From the NCBI GenBank assembly GCA_026225945.1, contig JAMJFZ010001133.1, positions 14,782,001 through 14,846,000 on the forward strand: DNA of 64,000 nt, in the 5' to 3' direction. This stretch comes from Cricetomys ansorgei. Lineage: Eukaryota > Chordata > Mammalia > Rodentia > Nesomyidae. The position numbers were made by a program, and so were the translations under genes. The first letter of the stretch is position 1. The number at the start of each line of letters is the position of its first letter. Shown one piece after another: positions 1-12,069 of the stretch. The notes below the pieces were generated by a model that was given only the letters and a program-made list of their open reading frames with translations, had not been told where the DNA came from and made no database searches.

Positions 1-869
1 TTAGCTCAAAACAACCCATCGATGTGGCATATTTTGCAAGAAGGACAGAGGAAAATGAAGAAAACTAATGGTGGAATCTGTGGGGAGCCTTGGAAGCACT
101 GAACTCGCTTCCCCAGGACATAGGAGTGCCCTCTTTTCCTTAATGGCTTAATTTTATGAGCTTGGTTTGGTTTGACTATGTGCCAGGTATTCTACAGTAC
201 TATTAAGAGAACTCAGTTCCCCCTGCTCTGCTCTTTGTAGTTTATCTCCTTACCAGGATCCTCTTTCCTTCTCAGCATCACGGAGCCAGTACGAAGACTG
301 AGTAGCAACTAAGCAGACTTTTATTTTTGGCTGAGAATAGGAGAAGTGGGAGATAAATTCAAACTTCTCAATAAAACTAACTTCTCTAGCCTAGGGGGTC
401 GGGAGTTTATAAATACAGACTAAATAAAAGAGGAGATAGGCTAATAAGACTAAGAAATACCCAAGTCTTTTCTGGAATTGGCAGATTTTCAGGGAGTTCA
501 GAGACACCTTTCCTCTCTGTTGATGGTTCTGTCTGGTCTTGTCCTGTCAGCTGCCAGGTCTGATGGTGGTGGCGGCTGGGGAGATCAGGAGGGACAGGGA
601 TCACTTAGTGTGCAGGTGGAATTGTAATGAAGCCAGAGGTTGTCTGGGTATCAATCTCGAAGCCATGCTACATCCAGCCAGTTTGGGCTAGCCTACATAA
701 AAAGGGATTTCTGGGTTGTAGGCACCCTGTCCTCAAAAGACAAATTAGGTGACAACAGGGTAGAAAGTCAGCCATGTCACCTAAGAAGACTTAAGGGAAC
801 ACTCTTATAGGATTGAACAAGTTCTTCATGTACCTGACTTTGGGGAGAGTGAAGAGTAGACCTATCATG
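1..869. other. unique sequence, no gene seen
   Basis: No coding region or RNA gene is recognisable. Around 640-750 there is a faint B1-like string (a 'gggctagcctacat' core followed by 'accctgtcctcaaaag'), which may be a very old B1 relic but is too diverged to call. Confidence 0.5.
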
Positions 870-1252
870 AGTTTAGTTGCTGCTCCCTAACAAAGATGTG
901 CTGAAACATTAAGTCCTAGACCATGTACATAAGATTCCATTTAAAACTGGAGCTTTGCAAATATAATCAATTGAAGACAAGGCCATCAAATGGACCCCTG
1001 CCAGCAATGACGGATATTATTACACGAGGGACACACACAGGATAGGGACTGCTTGTGAAGATGGGTACTGATATAATCTAAGGAACACCCGAGCTAGCAG
1101 AATCTTCTCCTGAGAACTCCAGAGGGCCCATACCTTGAAAGATAATTTTATTTCAGACATCGAGCCTTACCAGCTGCAAAAGAATAAGTGTCTATTGTTC
1201 AAAGCTACCCAGTTTGAGATACTTTGATATATACCCTTACAAAACTAACTCA
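870..1252 (+). mobile_element. old MLT1-like MaLR LTR fragment
   Basis: The segment has the order of an ancestral mammalian MaLR LTR: an opening with 'gctgaaacattaagtcctag', a middle 'tgaagacaaggcc', and a 3' part reading AATTTTATTTCAG...TGTCTATTGTTCAAAGC-ACCCAGTTTGAGATACTTTG, which resembles the 'ataaatttctgttgtttaagccacccagtctgtggta' end of MLT1/MST elements. It is strongly diverged. The family call is by resemblance only. Confidence 0.5.
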
Positions 1253-2817
1253 AGATTCCATTCTAGAATGGATGGGAAGCCTGTGGAGGGAGCTCCCGAA
1301 AGTGAAAGACTGTCTGCGTGATTCACAGCCTCTTTCGGATGCTGAGATGACAGACCCAAAGGCAAAGGAAACATCTTCTTAGACATGCTAGATGACATGG
1401 ATGGTCATCTCCTCTTGGCGGATGGAGGGTGTGTGTCTCACTGTGGTATCCAGCCCCACAGCAAGGTTGAGGCAGCAATGTCACCTTTTTGAATACAGAG
1501 CCTGCTAGTGGTCATGCCTCAGGCTTCAGAACATTCCTTCCTACTTTTCTTGTCAAGCATAGACCACCAGAGTTCAGAGAAACAGCCTAGCCAGTTGCCT
1601 TGACAACCTGATGATGTAATGCGCTACTGTACTTCCTGGCTGCAGGTCTTCTGAGATTCTCCACACTGTGGGGCTCCTCTCAGCTGGGTGGCATGCACTA
1701 CAGCAACAGCACTGCAGCAGCACACTCTTAATGATCCCCTCAGAGAAATCTGCAGGATGCATTTGCATTACCAATGAGAGGTAAGGCTAGTGGTTGCTAA
1801 GTTACATAGAATTTTGCCCAGGGGACACAAGGCTACTGCTGGCTGATCGGCTTTTGCTGTGGGCACCCCCAGTTTGTCTTAGCTGCTGTGAGGCTATCTC
1901 CATCCTTGTTAAGCACTCTTTTGGATTTCCAGCAGCAGCATAGTAACAGACAATGAATGTGACACTCAGCCAAAAGGATTTCCAGAAAATTCCCAGCTCT
2001 GAGTTGGACTTCCAGTATTTCAGAAGATTTCCCCCCAAGTGATTTCTTAACACAGTAGTTTCTTTGTTTCCAATCATTTCCTCTCCCTAAAAGTCTTTAG
2101 GTTTATGCAAATCTATTTTTAGAAAAGTAAAATCAAGTCCTCTGGAGCAAATCACACCCAAGTCTACATCCCTGTTTCACTGGCTTTCTTTGTAGTCTTT
2201 GTGCAAAATAAACCCTGGGCAATACCCTGATTATTCAAAGCAAGCAGGCAAGGCTTTCTCTGTGGAGAAGAGCACTTTTACAGATGCCCCAGGTGAGTGT
2301 ATGTCAGCTGTATGAGAGAGATTTGATTTCCTGCTTTTTTTTTTTTTCAATGAGTAAGTCTTCCAACAGTGAACAAGACTGCAAATGTAGCAAGAACCCA
2401 TATGCTGTGTTTCTCCATTGTTGGCAACAATGTTAGATACAATACATTGAGCAGAGAACCAACATCATAGTTTTCTCCAGAGGTCATTTGAGGCCCCTGG
2501 TCTTCTGCATTGGGAGGAGCCATGTTGCAAAGATTCTTTGGTCTATTCAGATGGTTAGGGTGTAGCCTTTGTGTCCCTGACTGTCAATCCAGATAACTGG
2601 GGCCATGGATTCACTATTGTTTTTGAAATCCACATTCAGTTTCAGAACCCTAGAGTTTGTTGTTCAGAAGCCCTTCAGACAGAGGATAGCTTCTGAATGG
2701 TCCAAAGAAGAGAATGCCAAGTGATTTAAAATGGTTACTGCAGTCCAATACCAAGCACATTTTATGGTGCTAACAGCTTCCTAATGCCTGTGTTAGTCTG
2801 TCCCTGTAGTCATGCCT
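1253..2817. other. unique sequence, no gene seen
   Basis: No repeat or gene is recognised. The short open frames on the minus strand at 1574-1774 and 1802-2077 have no recognisable domain, no shared codon bias and no splice context. Confidence 0.5.
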
Positions 2818-3640
2818 TAAAAATATATTATGTTAGTTACACATAATAATGGGTTGCATTATGATACTTTCACATATGTGTATAACATACTTTGGTCTTA
2901 TCCACTCCTCCTCATTGCATCATCCTCTCTCATTCCTGCTGGTCCCCTTCCTCTTTCTTGATGGATCCCCCATCAACCAACATATCTATTTTCCCTTTTT
3001 TGTGAACCCAATGGGTTTAATTAAATTTTCTTACAGGAACGGAGTCAGGGATTAACCAGTGGTTACACCACTCAATAAAGTATCTTCCCATTCCTCAGCA
3101 ACAATAAACTACTTATATATTCTCAGAAAGAAGAGGGGTGTCTGTGGTACTGTAGACCTGTCTGTGATAAACTGTTAATCAATCCAGGTAATCACAGCAT
3201 TTGAAAATACAGTGGCCACATCACACCCAGAAGACAACATCACACAATACTCTTTCACTTCCTCAGCTCTTACATTTTTTTTTGGTCCCTATTCCAAAAT
3301 ATTCCCTGAGCCTAGGAAGGGGTGACATAGATGTCCCATTTAGGGCTAAGCATTCAACAGTCACATCTTCTCAGAACTTTGATCATTTATGAACCTCTGT
3401 AGTAACCACCATCCACATACAAAAGCAGAAAGAGGCTATTCTAACCAAATCTGATAGTGGTGGTCATCTATGAGCATAGGCATAAATATTCAGAAGGCAA
3501 TTTGGCCAGGTTTATAGTAATATATGTGAATGCCTCCTTATGCAGCAGGTCCCAAATCTAATCAGAAAGTTGTTAGTTACCCACTAAACAACCATGCCAC
3601 TGTTGCTCTAGTGAGCCCATCTTGCCTGGCAAGTTGCTGG
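2818..3640 (-). mobile_element. L1 (Lx-like) 3' UTR fragments
   Basis: Two blocks (about 2818-3060 and 3270-3640) match the non-coding 3' region of rodent Lx-type LINE-1 read on the minus strand. Landmarks are 'cattatgatactttcacata' at 2859, 'tagatgtcccatttagggct' near 3330, and the 'aaatattcagaaggcaattt' and 'catcttgcctggcaagt' strings near 3485-3635. The stretch between the blocks is unrelated or badly decayed. No ORF2 sequence is present. Confidence 0.7.
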
Positions 3641-5643
3641 ACTACAGTTGAGTAAAATTATTTAGACTATTGAAATGGTGATGGACTGGAACTAGGTGTT
3701 TTACTACCTTGAGAGCAGGAATAAAATGAGACAATGGGAGTAAAGAGAATAGGTCCTGGTCTAAAAGATAAAAGAGACTGGTAGTCATAGAGACACATGT
3801 AATGGTACATTTGCTCCCCTCTCTTTTTAACATGCCCAATTCATCTTCATGTGATCAAGGATTCCATCTTAAGAGATCTCAGGACACAGTTACATACTGG
3901 GAAAATATTTGTATCCATAACTTACAAGTCTGTGTCACCCTTTAGTCACAACTACAGTAAGGACTAATACATAGTTATTGTATATCACTTAGAGATTTGA
4001 CTGAAAATTGAGGGTTTTCATGTGATTTCTCTAACTGCCTTGCATTTTTCATTGACAGTTCTTTTAGTGTCAGTTGAAGGCAAATGACATCAGAGAACTC
4101 TGAGAAGGAAGATTACACAGTGTTCATGTTGGAAAGGGGAACAAGAGAACTGAGTCACACTGGGGCTTATAGAATGTACACATGCTGAAATCCAAAGAAT
4201 TTGTGCTCTGTCAGCCAGTACCATATTTATGTTCAGAGAAGATGTATTATGCAGATTCTACTTTTTTACACAGACTCACCCATAACCATTCATCAGCAAA
4301 AAAATGCAGCAGAAAAAAAGAGAGGTGAGCAGAATTTTCTTTGATTCTAGTACTAAATGGGTTAGATATCTCTTTAAATCAAGTTTCAATAGCACTGCAA
4401 AATACAACTTATTTCCCACCAAACAAATAAGACATCTGTAGAGTTTTCTGGGAACATCTCATCAAAATTTGAAAAAATCAAGGTAGATGGTTTCTGAGGA
4501 AAAAAACACCTAAGGTTGACCTCTGACCCCAATACATATGCAGACATACGTGCACGTGCACCTACACGTTTGCATACACACACACGTGTACACACAGCAC
4601 ACAGTAGAAATCACGTTTCCCACATGGGTACATTTTAGACATCCCTGAATCTGTGACTGACCACAGACCTGCCACTGTCATCTGCAACCCACTCATCTCC
4701 TGGGTGGCAAACAGCAATGCCACCTCTTCCTTTTGGAAAACCCTCATCCCGTGGGCAAAATCCAATGGAACTTCTAGAAATAAATAGTTGTCATATACTT
4801 TCTCAAAGGCAGGGGCTTTGTGTTTCTGAGACAAATGCCCATTGTGAATCACCTTTCTGAGAGTAATTTCTCATAGCAGCCATGATACAGTAGCACAGGA
4901 ATGACTGCGTGTGATAGTCCTTGTGGATGGCCGTGGCCATCTGGTGTCAGTTTGACACGAAGCCTGAATGACTCATGGCACAGTTCTGCATTAAGACTAG
5001 GTGACACATGCTGCAGTTTGGATGAAGGTCATTCTTTCTGTGTCTGCAGAACTCAGAGACTGCAAACACAGGGCTGGGGCAGGTATTCTGAGGTGCAGGT
5101 GGTGGCTGTGCCCACTTTAGTGATGAAGATGCAATGCTCATTTTGATGGACTATTAAGGACGATGCAGAAGAGGGGTCTTGTCACAAATTCTGGGGTCAG
5201 CAGCCCAAATTATGGGTTCAGGAAGTGAGACAGTGTGCTTAAATGTGTCTGGGACTTGATAAAGAACAGCAGTTGGCATCTTAATTATGTCAGGGAGTGG
5301 GAGACTCTAAGCTGGTTAAATCTTAGTTCATTTGTTGCTAGCTGATTCTGGCAGTAAACTTGAGCAGATTGAGGCCATGCTACATGCCATGAAGGTACAG
5401 TTATACCAAGGAATCCTTGCATTCTCAATGGCTCGATATCCCAGCAGCACCCCCTTTCCCCTTTCTGCTCTGCTCTTATTTTCTGAAACCCCAGATTCAT
5501 TGTCTTCTTTTCCACTTCCAACGTTGAGAGCTGATGTACAAATGGGAAGGGCTTTTTTTATTTCTCCTTTCAAGGTTGTTTAAAACTCTGTTCTTCCATA
5601 TGAAAACTTTCTGTCCTGCAACGTGCAAAAATCTCCCCAGCTA
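3641..5643. other. unique sequence, no gene seen
   Basis: Repeat-poor. A short alternating CA/TG patch lies near 4550-4600. The open frames here overlap one another on opposite strands and show no recognisable domain. Confidence 0.45.

Positions 5644-5690
<47 letters not shown>
5644..5690. repeat. (CAT)n microsatellite
   Basis: A perfect CAT trinucleotide tract of 47 bp (about 15.7 units), followed by an AT-rich 'attattcctcattattatt' stretch. Confidence 0.97.
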
Positions 5691-5894
5691 GTGCAGAGTA
5701 GTAGTATCATCATTATCCTCATTATTATTCTTCCATTCCTCTTGTTTTTAACATCTGATATCCAGCATGGTGGAAAGATTGGAGATGTGACTGTCCTTTA
5801 CTCTAAAACTACTAATGCTTTCAGTTTAAATATCTATGAATAGTTTTTTTGTGGCCGCTAGGAAGAGACTGTCCTAGACTTTCCTGATTTCTGC

Positions 5895-5910
5895 GGGGGG
5901 GGGGGGGGGG
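5895..5910. repeat. G16 homopolymer
   Basis: Sixteen consecutive G. Such runs are rare in mammalian DNA, form G-quadruplexes in vitro and are prone to sequencing and replication slippage. Confidence 0.95.
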
Positions 5911-8771
5911 AGCTGAAGTTCTGGGCTCCGAGTTAGACGGAAACATTGATTTTCATAAGGTTTATCATCTATGGTTAGCTTCACGTCTCGCAAACACTCT
6001 TTCTCCTCCACATTCCTGGGTCCCACGAAATATGGGTGCTGCATTAAAAGCAGGAGGCACAAAGAAGTCATAATATCCTGCACACAGAAAGATGGCACTG
6101 CTCAAGTGTTCATGGGAAAGAAAACACTAATTCCAGGTAACAGCTTTGCAACTATCATCTGAGGTGACAGCTCCTCTGGGGTAGTGCTTTAAAATAAAAG
6201 TTGGTGACATCTGTTTATTAATCTGGTCTGTGTGTATTATGGGCAAATTGGATTGGAAAGGGCTTTAAATCACAAGAGCAAAGACAAGCATTTCCTACTT
6301 ACCTTAATTACAGAATTTTTAGTATGGAAATGGCTTATCAGCAACTGCAGTTTGTTTGTCTATTTCCCTCTTCTTGAAAATTAGATCACATAAACCGTAA
6401 AGGTCTCCGACTGATTTTTCAGACATTGGATTATTTTAAACAAAAAAGGCAACAGCCTCAGAATAATTGGCTCGGTCTTTTTCTACACACACAGCTCCAG
6501 GCCAAAGCCCTAGGCACTTTTGAATTCAACATTCTTGCTCAAGAAAATGCTCTGTGGCCTTTCTAGGCACTATTTCAGATTTATTTTTGCCTGTTCCAAA
6601 ATTCATTGCATAGTCAAGATAGCCTTTTTATCGTTACAGTGTACGTCCTAAGAGTTCATGTTTAAGCAACAGACTGACTGCCTTTCAAAAAAAAAAAAAA
6701 ATGCAGAATGCACACGGCTTTGCGATTTCCCTTTACAAAGGCTCCTTAAAGTCTGGAGATTGTTACTGTGTGAAGTCAGGTGGTAAATCCATCCTCATCT
6801 GAGGCGTGTTCAGTCTCCTGAATGGGATGCTTTGTGGACATGATTAGAAAAGCTCCCACCTCCGATCTATTTAGCTGCCCTTTCCTTTGTCTTCAGTGAT
6901 GTATGAAATCTTTTTTAGGATATTACATAGTTTCTTCCAAATATATCTCCTCCTGTCAACCAAAGGACACTCCTTCCCATTATACTTTTTATGGCAGCCA
7001 AATCATGACGCGCGGCTTCAGTTGATGTGCAACTTCAATTAACAAGTGCCAAAAAAAACATGTGTCTGACATCTGTCCCTGTCACCCACAGCAGCCAGTA
7101 TGAAACAGTCCTGGGCAGAGCTGCGGAGAAACAGGGCATGTTTTCTGACACTCAGCCCAAATAATGTGGCTTTGTTAGCAAGAGAAAAAATCCTACTCAA
7201 AACCTTTGTTTGAATTTGGGTCATAACTGTTAACTTAGCTATAACTTTCTGATTATATTTTCAAAAACAATTCCATCAAAACACATTTTAGAAGCCTGAT
7301 TCTTTTCTTGTAGCCTCATTGTAATCTAGGGTTCATTTTCTGGAATGGGGTGGGCAGAATTACACTTCTTGTTGTAAACTTCAGATTTTGAAAGAAATAA
7401 TTCATTAATGAAGAGGCATTTGTGGAATTTGAAGAACATTAAAATATATTCAGTAGTAATAAAAACCAATCTTACCGTTGGAGAACTGCAAATATACTTT
7501 CTAGAACCCTTTTCTTCCCTTTAATGGGGGAGTATCCTCACTTTTGTGTGTCTTGAGCTCGCCTTTGTAGTAAAGGACCATGGTCAGAACAATGGGGATT
7601 CTCTGGAGACCTACAGTGATTCCCAAGGGGGAAGTAGGAAAACTGAAGAAACCCTGTTTCCAAACAGCCTGCTATCTAGTGAGTACTGTGTTTCATTTTG
7701 CAGAGTGCTCTGTCTTCATTTATTATGACAATTTTTCCTTTTATGATGAAGACTATGTGTTGTAACTGGCAAGGTAGGCAGATAATGGAGCCCAGTCAAA
7801 GGCCCAGGAATGCATCTTGACCAGTATCACAGGTCACTGATCCTACTCAACCTAAAGCATCTGAATAGATAAAGATTTTGTACAGCTTCAAATCTCAGCC
7901 ACTCTCTTTCCATTTCAGCAGCAATCAGACTCCAGCCCTGGGTAGAAACGCCAGAAGAACACAGCAGACAATGTGCCCCTGTCTAGACTGAAATCACACA
8001 TGGAAAAAAAAAATAGTTTTAAGCTTAAAAGGTCTAAGAATATTATGATTTAATACTGGAGACTTTGTCTTCAGTTACTACATAGCAAGGAGAAATAACT
8101 CAGTATTTTGAGCGTAGCAGGAGAAATGAGGCAATTATGTGGGAAATACAAATAAACCCAAATTGTTCGTCATTTACTCTGTGATTGATTTCAGAATGAG
8201 ACTGCTTTTAAAGTATGTAGGCAGAATTTTCTAGAATGGTGACTTCAGTCCTTTTCTTGATAAATTTAGAGTAATTTTGACTCTTTTTATAACAAATTTG
8301 CACAAAAGGCATGTATAAACATACTTAATATGTACGATGAGGTAAATTACCATAAGCATGCTGCACACTCGTGTGGCTACTTCCTAGGTCAGAATACAGA
8401 ATGCTCTAGGGACTAAGTGTATTATCCATTTAGAAATCCTTCAAGCACACCTGTTATGGAAGGAGTGGAATTATGGAACAGCCTCCATTGCTGCTTTTCA
8501 AGGACTCATGTCAGCATTAGGAGCATCTGCACCAAGCCAGTGACCACATGTTGCTGGTGCTCTTGACAATCCCCTTCATGCAAGACACAGGGCATCTCTG
8601 TGGGCAGTCTCTGCTGGTGTGTGTGGAGGGGGGGAACTACACAAGTGTCCAAAATATTTTCAGAATTCTAAAATAGGTCAGAGTATATTGTAGTAGATTA
8701 TTTTACCAACCCCTGATCACTCTTTATTGTCCTCACTACAGGTATTTTCTAATAAATCTCTTAAACTTGTA

Positions 8772-8772
<1 letters not shown>
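5911..8772. other. long repeat-free block, possible conserved non-coding DNA
   Basis: Nearly 2.9 kb without a recognisable transposon apart from an A-run at about 6687-6701. The 6230-7260 part holds several CpG-containing and AT-rich motifs (for example around 6625-6665 and 7003-7050) typical of slowly evolving non-coding sequence. No exon could be assigned. Confidence 0.35.
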
Positions 8773-8828
<56 letters not shown>

Positions 8829-8849
8829 TGTGTGTGTGTCTGTGTGTGT
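8773..8849. repeat. (TG)n microsatellite
   Basis: Pure TG from 8773 to 8827 (about 27 units) followed by TCTG-interrupted TG to 8849. The open frame of alternating Cys-Val at this place is a translation of the repeat, not a gene. Confidence 0.97.
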
Positions 8850-9329
8850 AGTTGCACATGTGTAGGAATACATGGAGAACAAACAACAATCTCCAGTGCT
8901 GCTCTTCAGGATCCATCCTCCTTGTATATTGACAAAAGGTCTTTTGCTGGCCTGGACCTCCTAAGAAGGCTACACTGTTTGGCAGAGTGAGTCGTAGAGT
9001 TCCAACTTTGTTGGGAAATGTTAAACTGTGTGGTCTATACTTGTCTGTGCTCAGAGCAAGACACTTATTATGTCAGGATCTCAGGCAGAGAAAAATCGTT
9101 CCAGTATTTTGGGTCAGCAGTTTGGGTTAGTGTATAGCTGACCAGGAAATGTTTTCTTCTGTGAGTATGTCAAAACACTTGTCCATTCACTGTCCGATGT
9201 GGGTCTAATGATGATAATTATTATTTGTAACCTAAAGTGCATCACTTAGTTTCTCCAGTTTAATCAATTAACCTTTTAAGAGCTAAGTGTTATAGGTATG
9301 AAGACCAATTATTATTTTGTTTTGGCAGT

Positions 9330-9405
9330 TTAAATTTGGCTCTATATCTTAAATTTGGCTATATATCTTAAAATTGGCTATATATCTTAAATTTGGCTAT
9401 ATATC
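9330..9405. repeat. 19-bp tandem repeat, 4 units
   Basis: Four head-to-tail copies of TTAAATTTGGCTATATATC. Unit 1 has CTATATC for ATATATC with one base changed and unit 3 has AAAATT for AAATTT. The array is exactly 76 bp. No known family recognised. Confidence 0.93.
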
Positions 9406-9481
9406 TGGGTACACAATGCAAAATAATTGTCTAGATTGAGTCTTCAAAGTAAATTGATATATATTTTCAAAAAGCTAATAT

Positions 9482-9688
9482 GCTGGTTAGTTTTTTTTTT
9501 TTTTTTTTTTTAACTTGACACAAGCTAGGGTCATCTGGGAAGACAGATCTTCCACTGAGAAAAATACCTCCCTTAGAATGACCTGAAGGGGCCTTTTCTT
9601 GACTAATGATAGATGTCGGAGGGCCAAGCCAATGGTAGGCAATGCCTCTCTTAGGCTGGTGGTCCTTGATTGTATAAGGAAACTCAGT
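9482..9688 (+). mobile_element. truncated MaLR-like LTR with T21 run
   Basis: Starts TGCTGGTTAG, then a 21-base T run (9491-9511), then 'taacttgacacaagctaggg', the standard opening of the rodent repeat that recurs at least eight times in this window. It is cut off at 9688 by the B1 that follows; no continuation is seen after the B1 tail. Confidence 0.65.
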
Positions 9689-9689
9689 G

Positions 9690-9940
9690 CTAGGCAGTAG
9701 TGGTGCACACCTTTAAATCTCAGCACTTGGGAGGCAGAGGGAAGCAGATCTTGTGAGTTCAAGGCTAGCCCGGTCTACAGGTGAGTTCTAGGACACCAAA
9801 TGTTATAACAGAAAAATCATGTCTCTAAAATACTACAACATCGAAAAAAAAAAAGGAAGGGAGGGAGGGAGAAAAGGAGAGGAGAGGAGGAGAGGAGAGA
9901 GGAGGGGAGGGGAGGGGAGGGGAAAGGAAAAGAAAATTCA
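9690..9940 (+). mobile_element. B1 SINE with long purine tail
   Basis: B1 body (7SL-derived) from 'gctaggcagtagtggtgcac' through 'gttcaaggctagcccggtctac' and an A-run at about 9844-9853. The tail has grown into a GGA/GGAGG-rich purine tract to about 9940. Confidence 0.85.
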
Positions 9941-11691
9941 TAGCCTAGCCATTGTGCTGGATGTTTCTTTCCAGATGGATATACAGATGTTACAATCCTT
10001 GCTTATGAAATTTGACATTTCTATTTACAACCTGTGGTTCCTAAACCAAATCTAAAACAATAAAAATTATAATTGAGAGTGGATCTGATCTTGCTTAAGC
10101 AAAAGAGTTTAAGTAGTAATACTTTAAAATGTCAAAATAAATGCATAAAACGGAATTTTTTTCGTTTAGGATATTTACGGACCCAACAGGGTCTATTCGC
10201 ATTTAGTGAATTTGTATGTGGTTACTAGAGGCTGAAAGAACATGGACAGAGGCAACTTAGCATTCTTAGTCTTTTTACGTATCAGAATACATGTAATAGT
10301 GGTTTATCTATGCACATATATACTCCATTCCCATACATACATGTAATTATAAATAATATATATTATGTACACACATAAATGATCATAGTTGTATATATGG
10401 GTGTATGTTTTGTATGTTATCCCTGGTTCCTAGCTTTCCAGTTCAAAATCTCTTAGAATCTGAGTAGCACTGACATATTTGGATGTGTATATGTGTACAG
10501 TGAATCCATTCCAATTATAAGCTGATAAGGCGGCTATATAGCTTGAAGATGGGATCTGCTTATCAGAAAAGTAGCCATATGATGGAGTGCTGGGATTTTT
10601 CAGCCCTGCATTCAAGCTTCTGTGGACGGCTCTTAGAATTTAAGTTTAGTCACACAGCCATTGATTGCGTTGATCCTGCCTAAGAAATTCAAACTTCATG
10701 GAAACTTTCCATAACACTTAGAACTTCTTCTAGTACTGATCACATGCATGTGCCAGAAGGCGCCACAGTGCACCTCTGTGCCACAGAGTGCTTTAATTTC
10801 TCCCCATTCCAACCTTGTTCTCTCTGTCTTTTTCTTTAGCTTGCAGCCTCTGCAGTAAAGCTGCAATTTGCAATTCTAAGTGAACATTTTTTTCTGGATT
10901 CTGTAAAATACTCAATATATTAAAGGAAGCCCTGGATTTGATGCCAGCTGAGAATAAATGGAAGTTACTTGGGAATAGCTAGGAGTTGTGGTTGCCATCT
11001 GAAGGAGGGGTCTATGCTGAATCTAAAATCAGTGTCAGAATTGAACTAAATAGAAGGGCACCTGGTTGTAGAATTGTTATGGGGAAACAACACATTAACA
11101 ATTATTCTGGATCAAATATTTAGTCATCTGATTCCCAGACTGAACCTAGGGCCACATACACACAAATATTTTATACTGAGTGATTTCCCAGCCCCAGGGT
11201 CATGTTATATTGAGAATGAGTTGTTGTAAAGAAAAGGATGTTATTAATTTTAATGTAGAAAATATTCAGCAAATGTCATGAGTGTTATGATAGTAGCTGA
11301 GAAATTTATAATTGAGAAACTCGAGATAGCAAATGGTCTCAAGGCACAGGCCTCTGAAACAGTATTCCAGCTACAGGCTGTAAATATTCACTCTTACTCC
11401 AGAATTTTTAGACGTCTTTGTCTAATCTTAAAATGCTAGTCAGTTAAATCTTCCTTCATCTCCCCCATCTATATACAATAATTCCCCCATGTCCTCTCAT
11501 GATATGGATTCTGTGCATTCATGTTGTTTATTCTTTCTATGACTTTTATTTTCTTGCCAATATCACCACTTAATGCCCTGTACCCTGCCTTCCACTCTCA
11601 GGCTACCTTGGGTAAAAAAAAAATAGGGTTGGGAAGAAATATCATATTATGGAAAATGGTTCTGAATCAACAACGTGGCTAAGACTTATTA
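9941..11691. other. unique sequence with AT-rich patch
   Basis: No gene or clear transposon. Around 10310-10400 there is an alternating AT/AC patch (tacatacatgtaattat...tatattatgtac). Confidence 0.45.
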
Positions 11692-12069
11692 TCTTAGTTC
11701 TTTTTCTATTGCTGTGACAAGGTACCATAACCAAGGCAACACAGAGAAAAGAGAGTTTATTGGGGGCTTATAGTTTCAGAGGATTAAAGTCCATGACCTT
11801 TATGGTGGTTAACAGGGTAGCAGGCAAGCATGGTGCTGGAGCAGTAGCTGAGAGCTTACATCTTGATCCACAAGCTGGAGGCAGAAGGGGTGGGGAGGGG
11901 GGAAAATGCTAACTGGGAAAGCACGGACTTCTTAAACCAAAGAGCCTGCCCCTGGTGACATACATCTTTCAATAAGGCCATACCTCCTCGTCCTTTCCAA
12001 ACAGTTCCACCAGCTAGGGACCAAGGATTCAAGTATATGGAAAAAGCCATTCTCATTCCAACCACCACA
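11692..12069 (-). mobile_element. MT-type MaLR LTR (MTC/MTD-like)
   Basis: Antisense copy: reads 'tctattgctgtgacaaggta', 'gagtttattgggggcttata', 'gagcttacatcttgatccac' and 'aacagttccaccagctaggg', the complement of an MT-family LTR ending in '...gtcacagcaatag'. Nonautonomous, no internal sequence; a solo LTR. Confidence 0.75.

Noticed and set aside
5644..5690. CRISPR-like regular repeat
   Set aside because: A simple CAT microsatellite with no spacers; no CRISPR array exists anywhere in the window.
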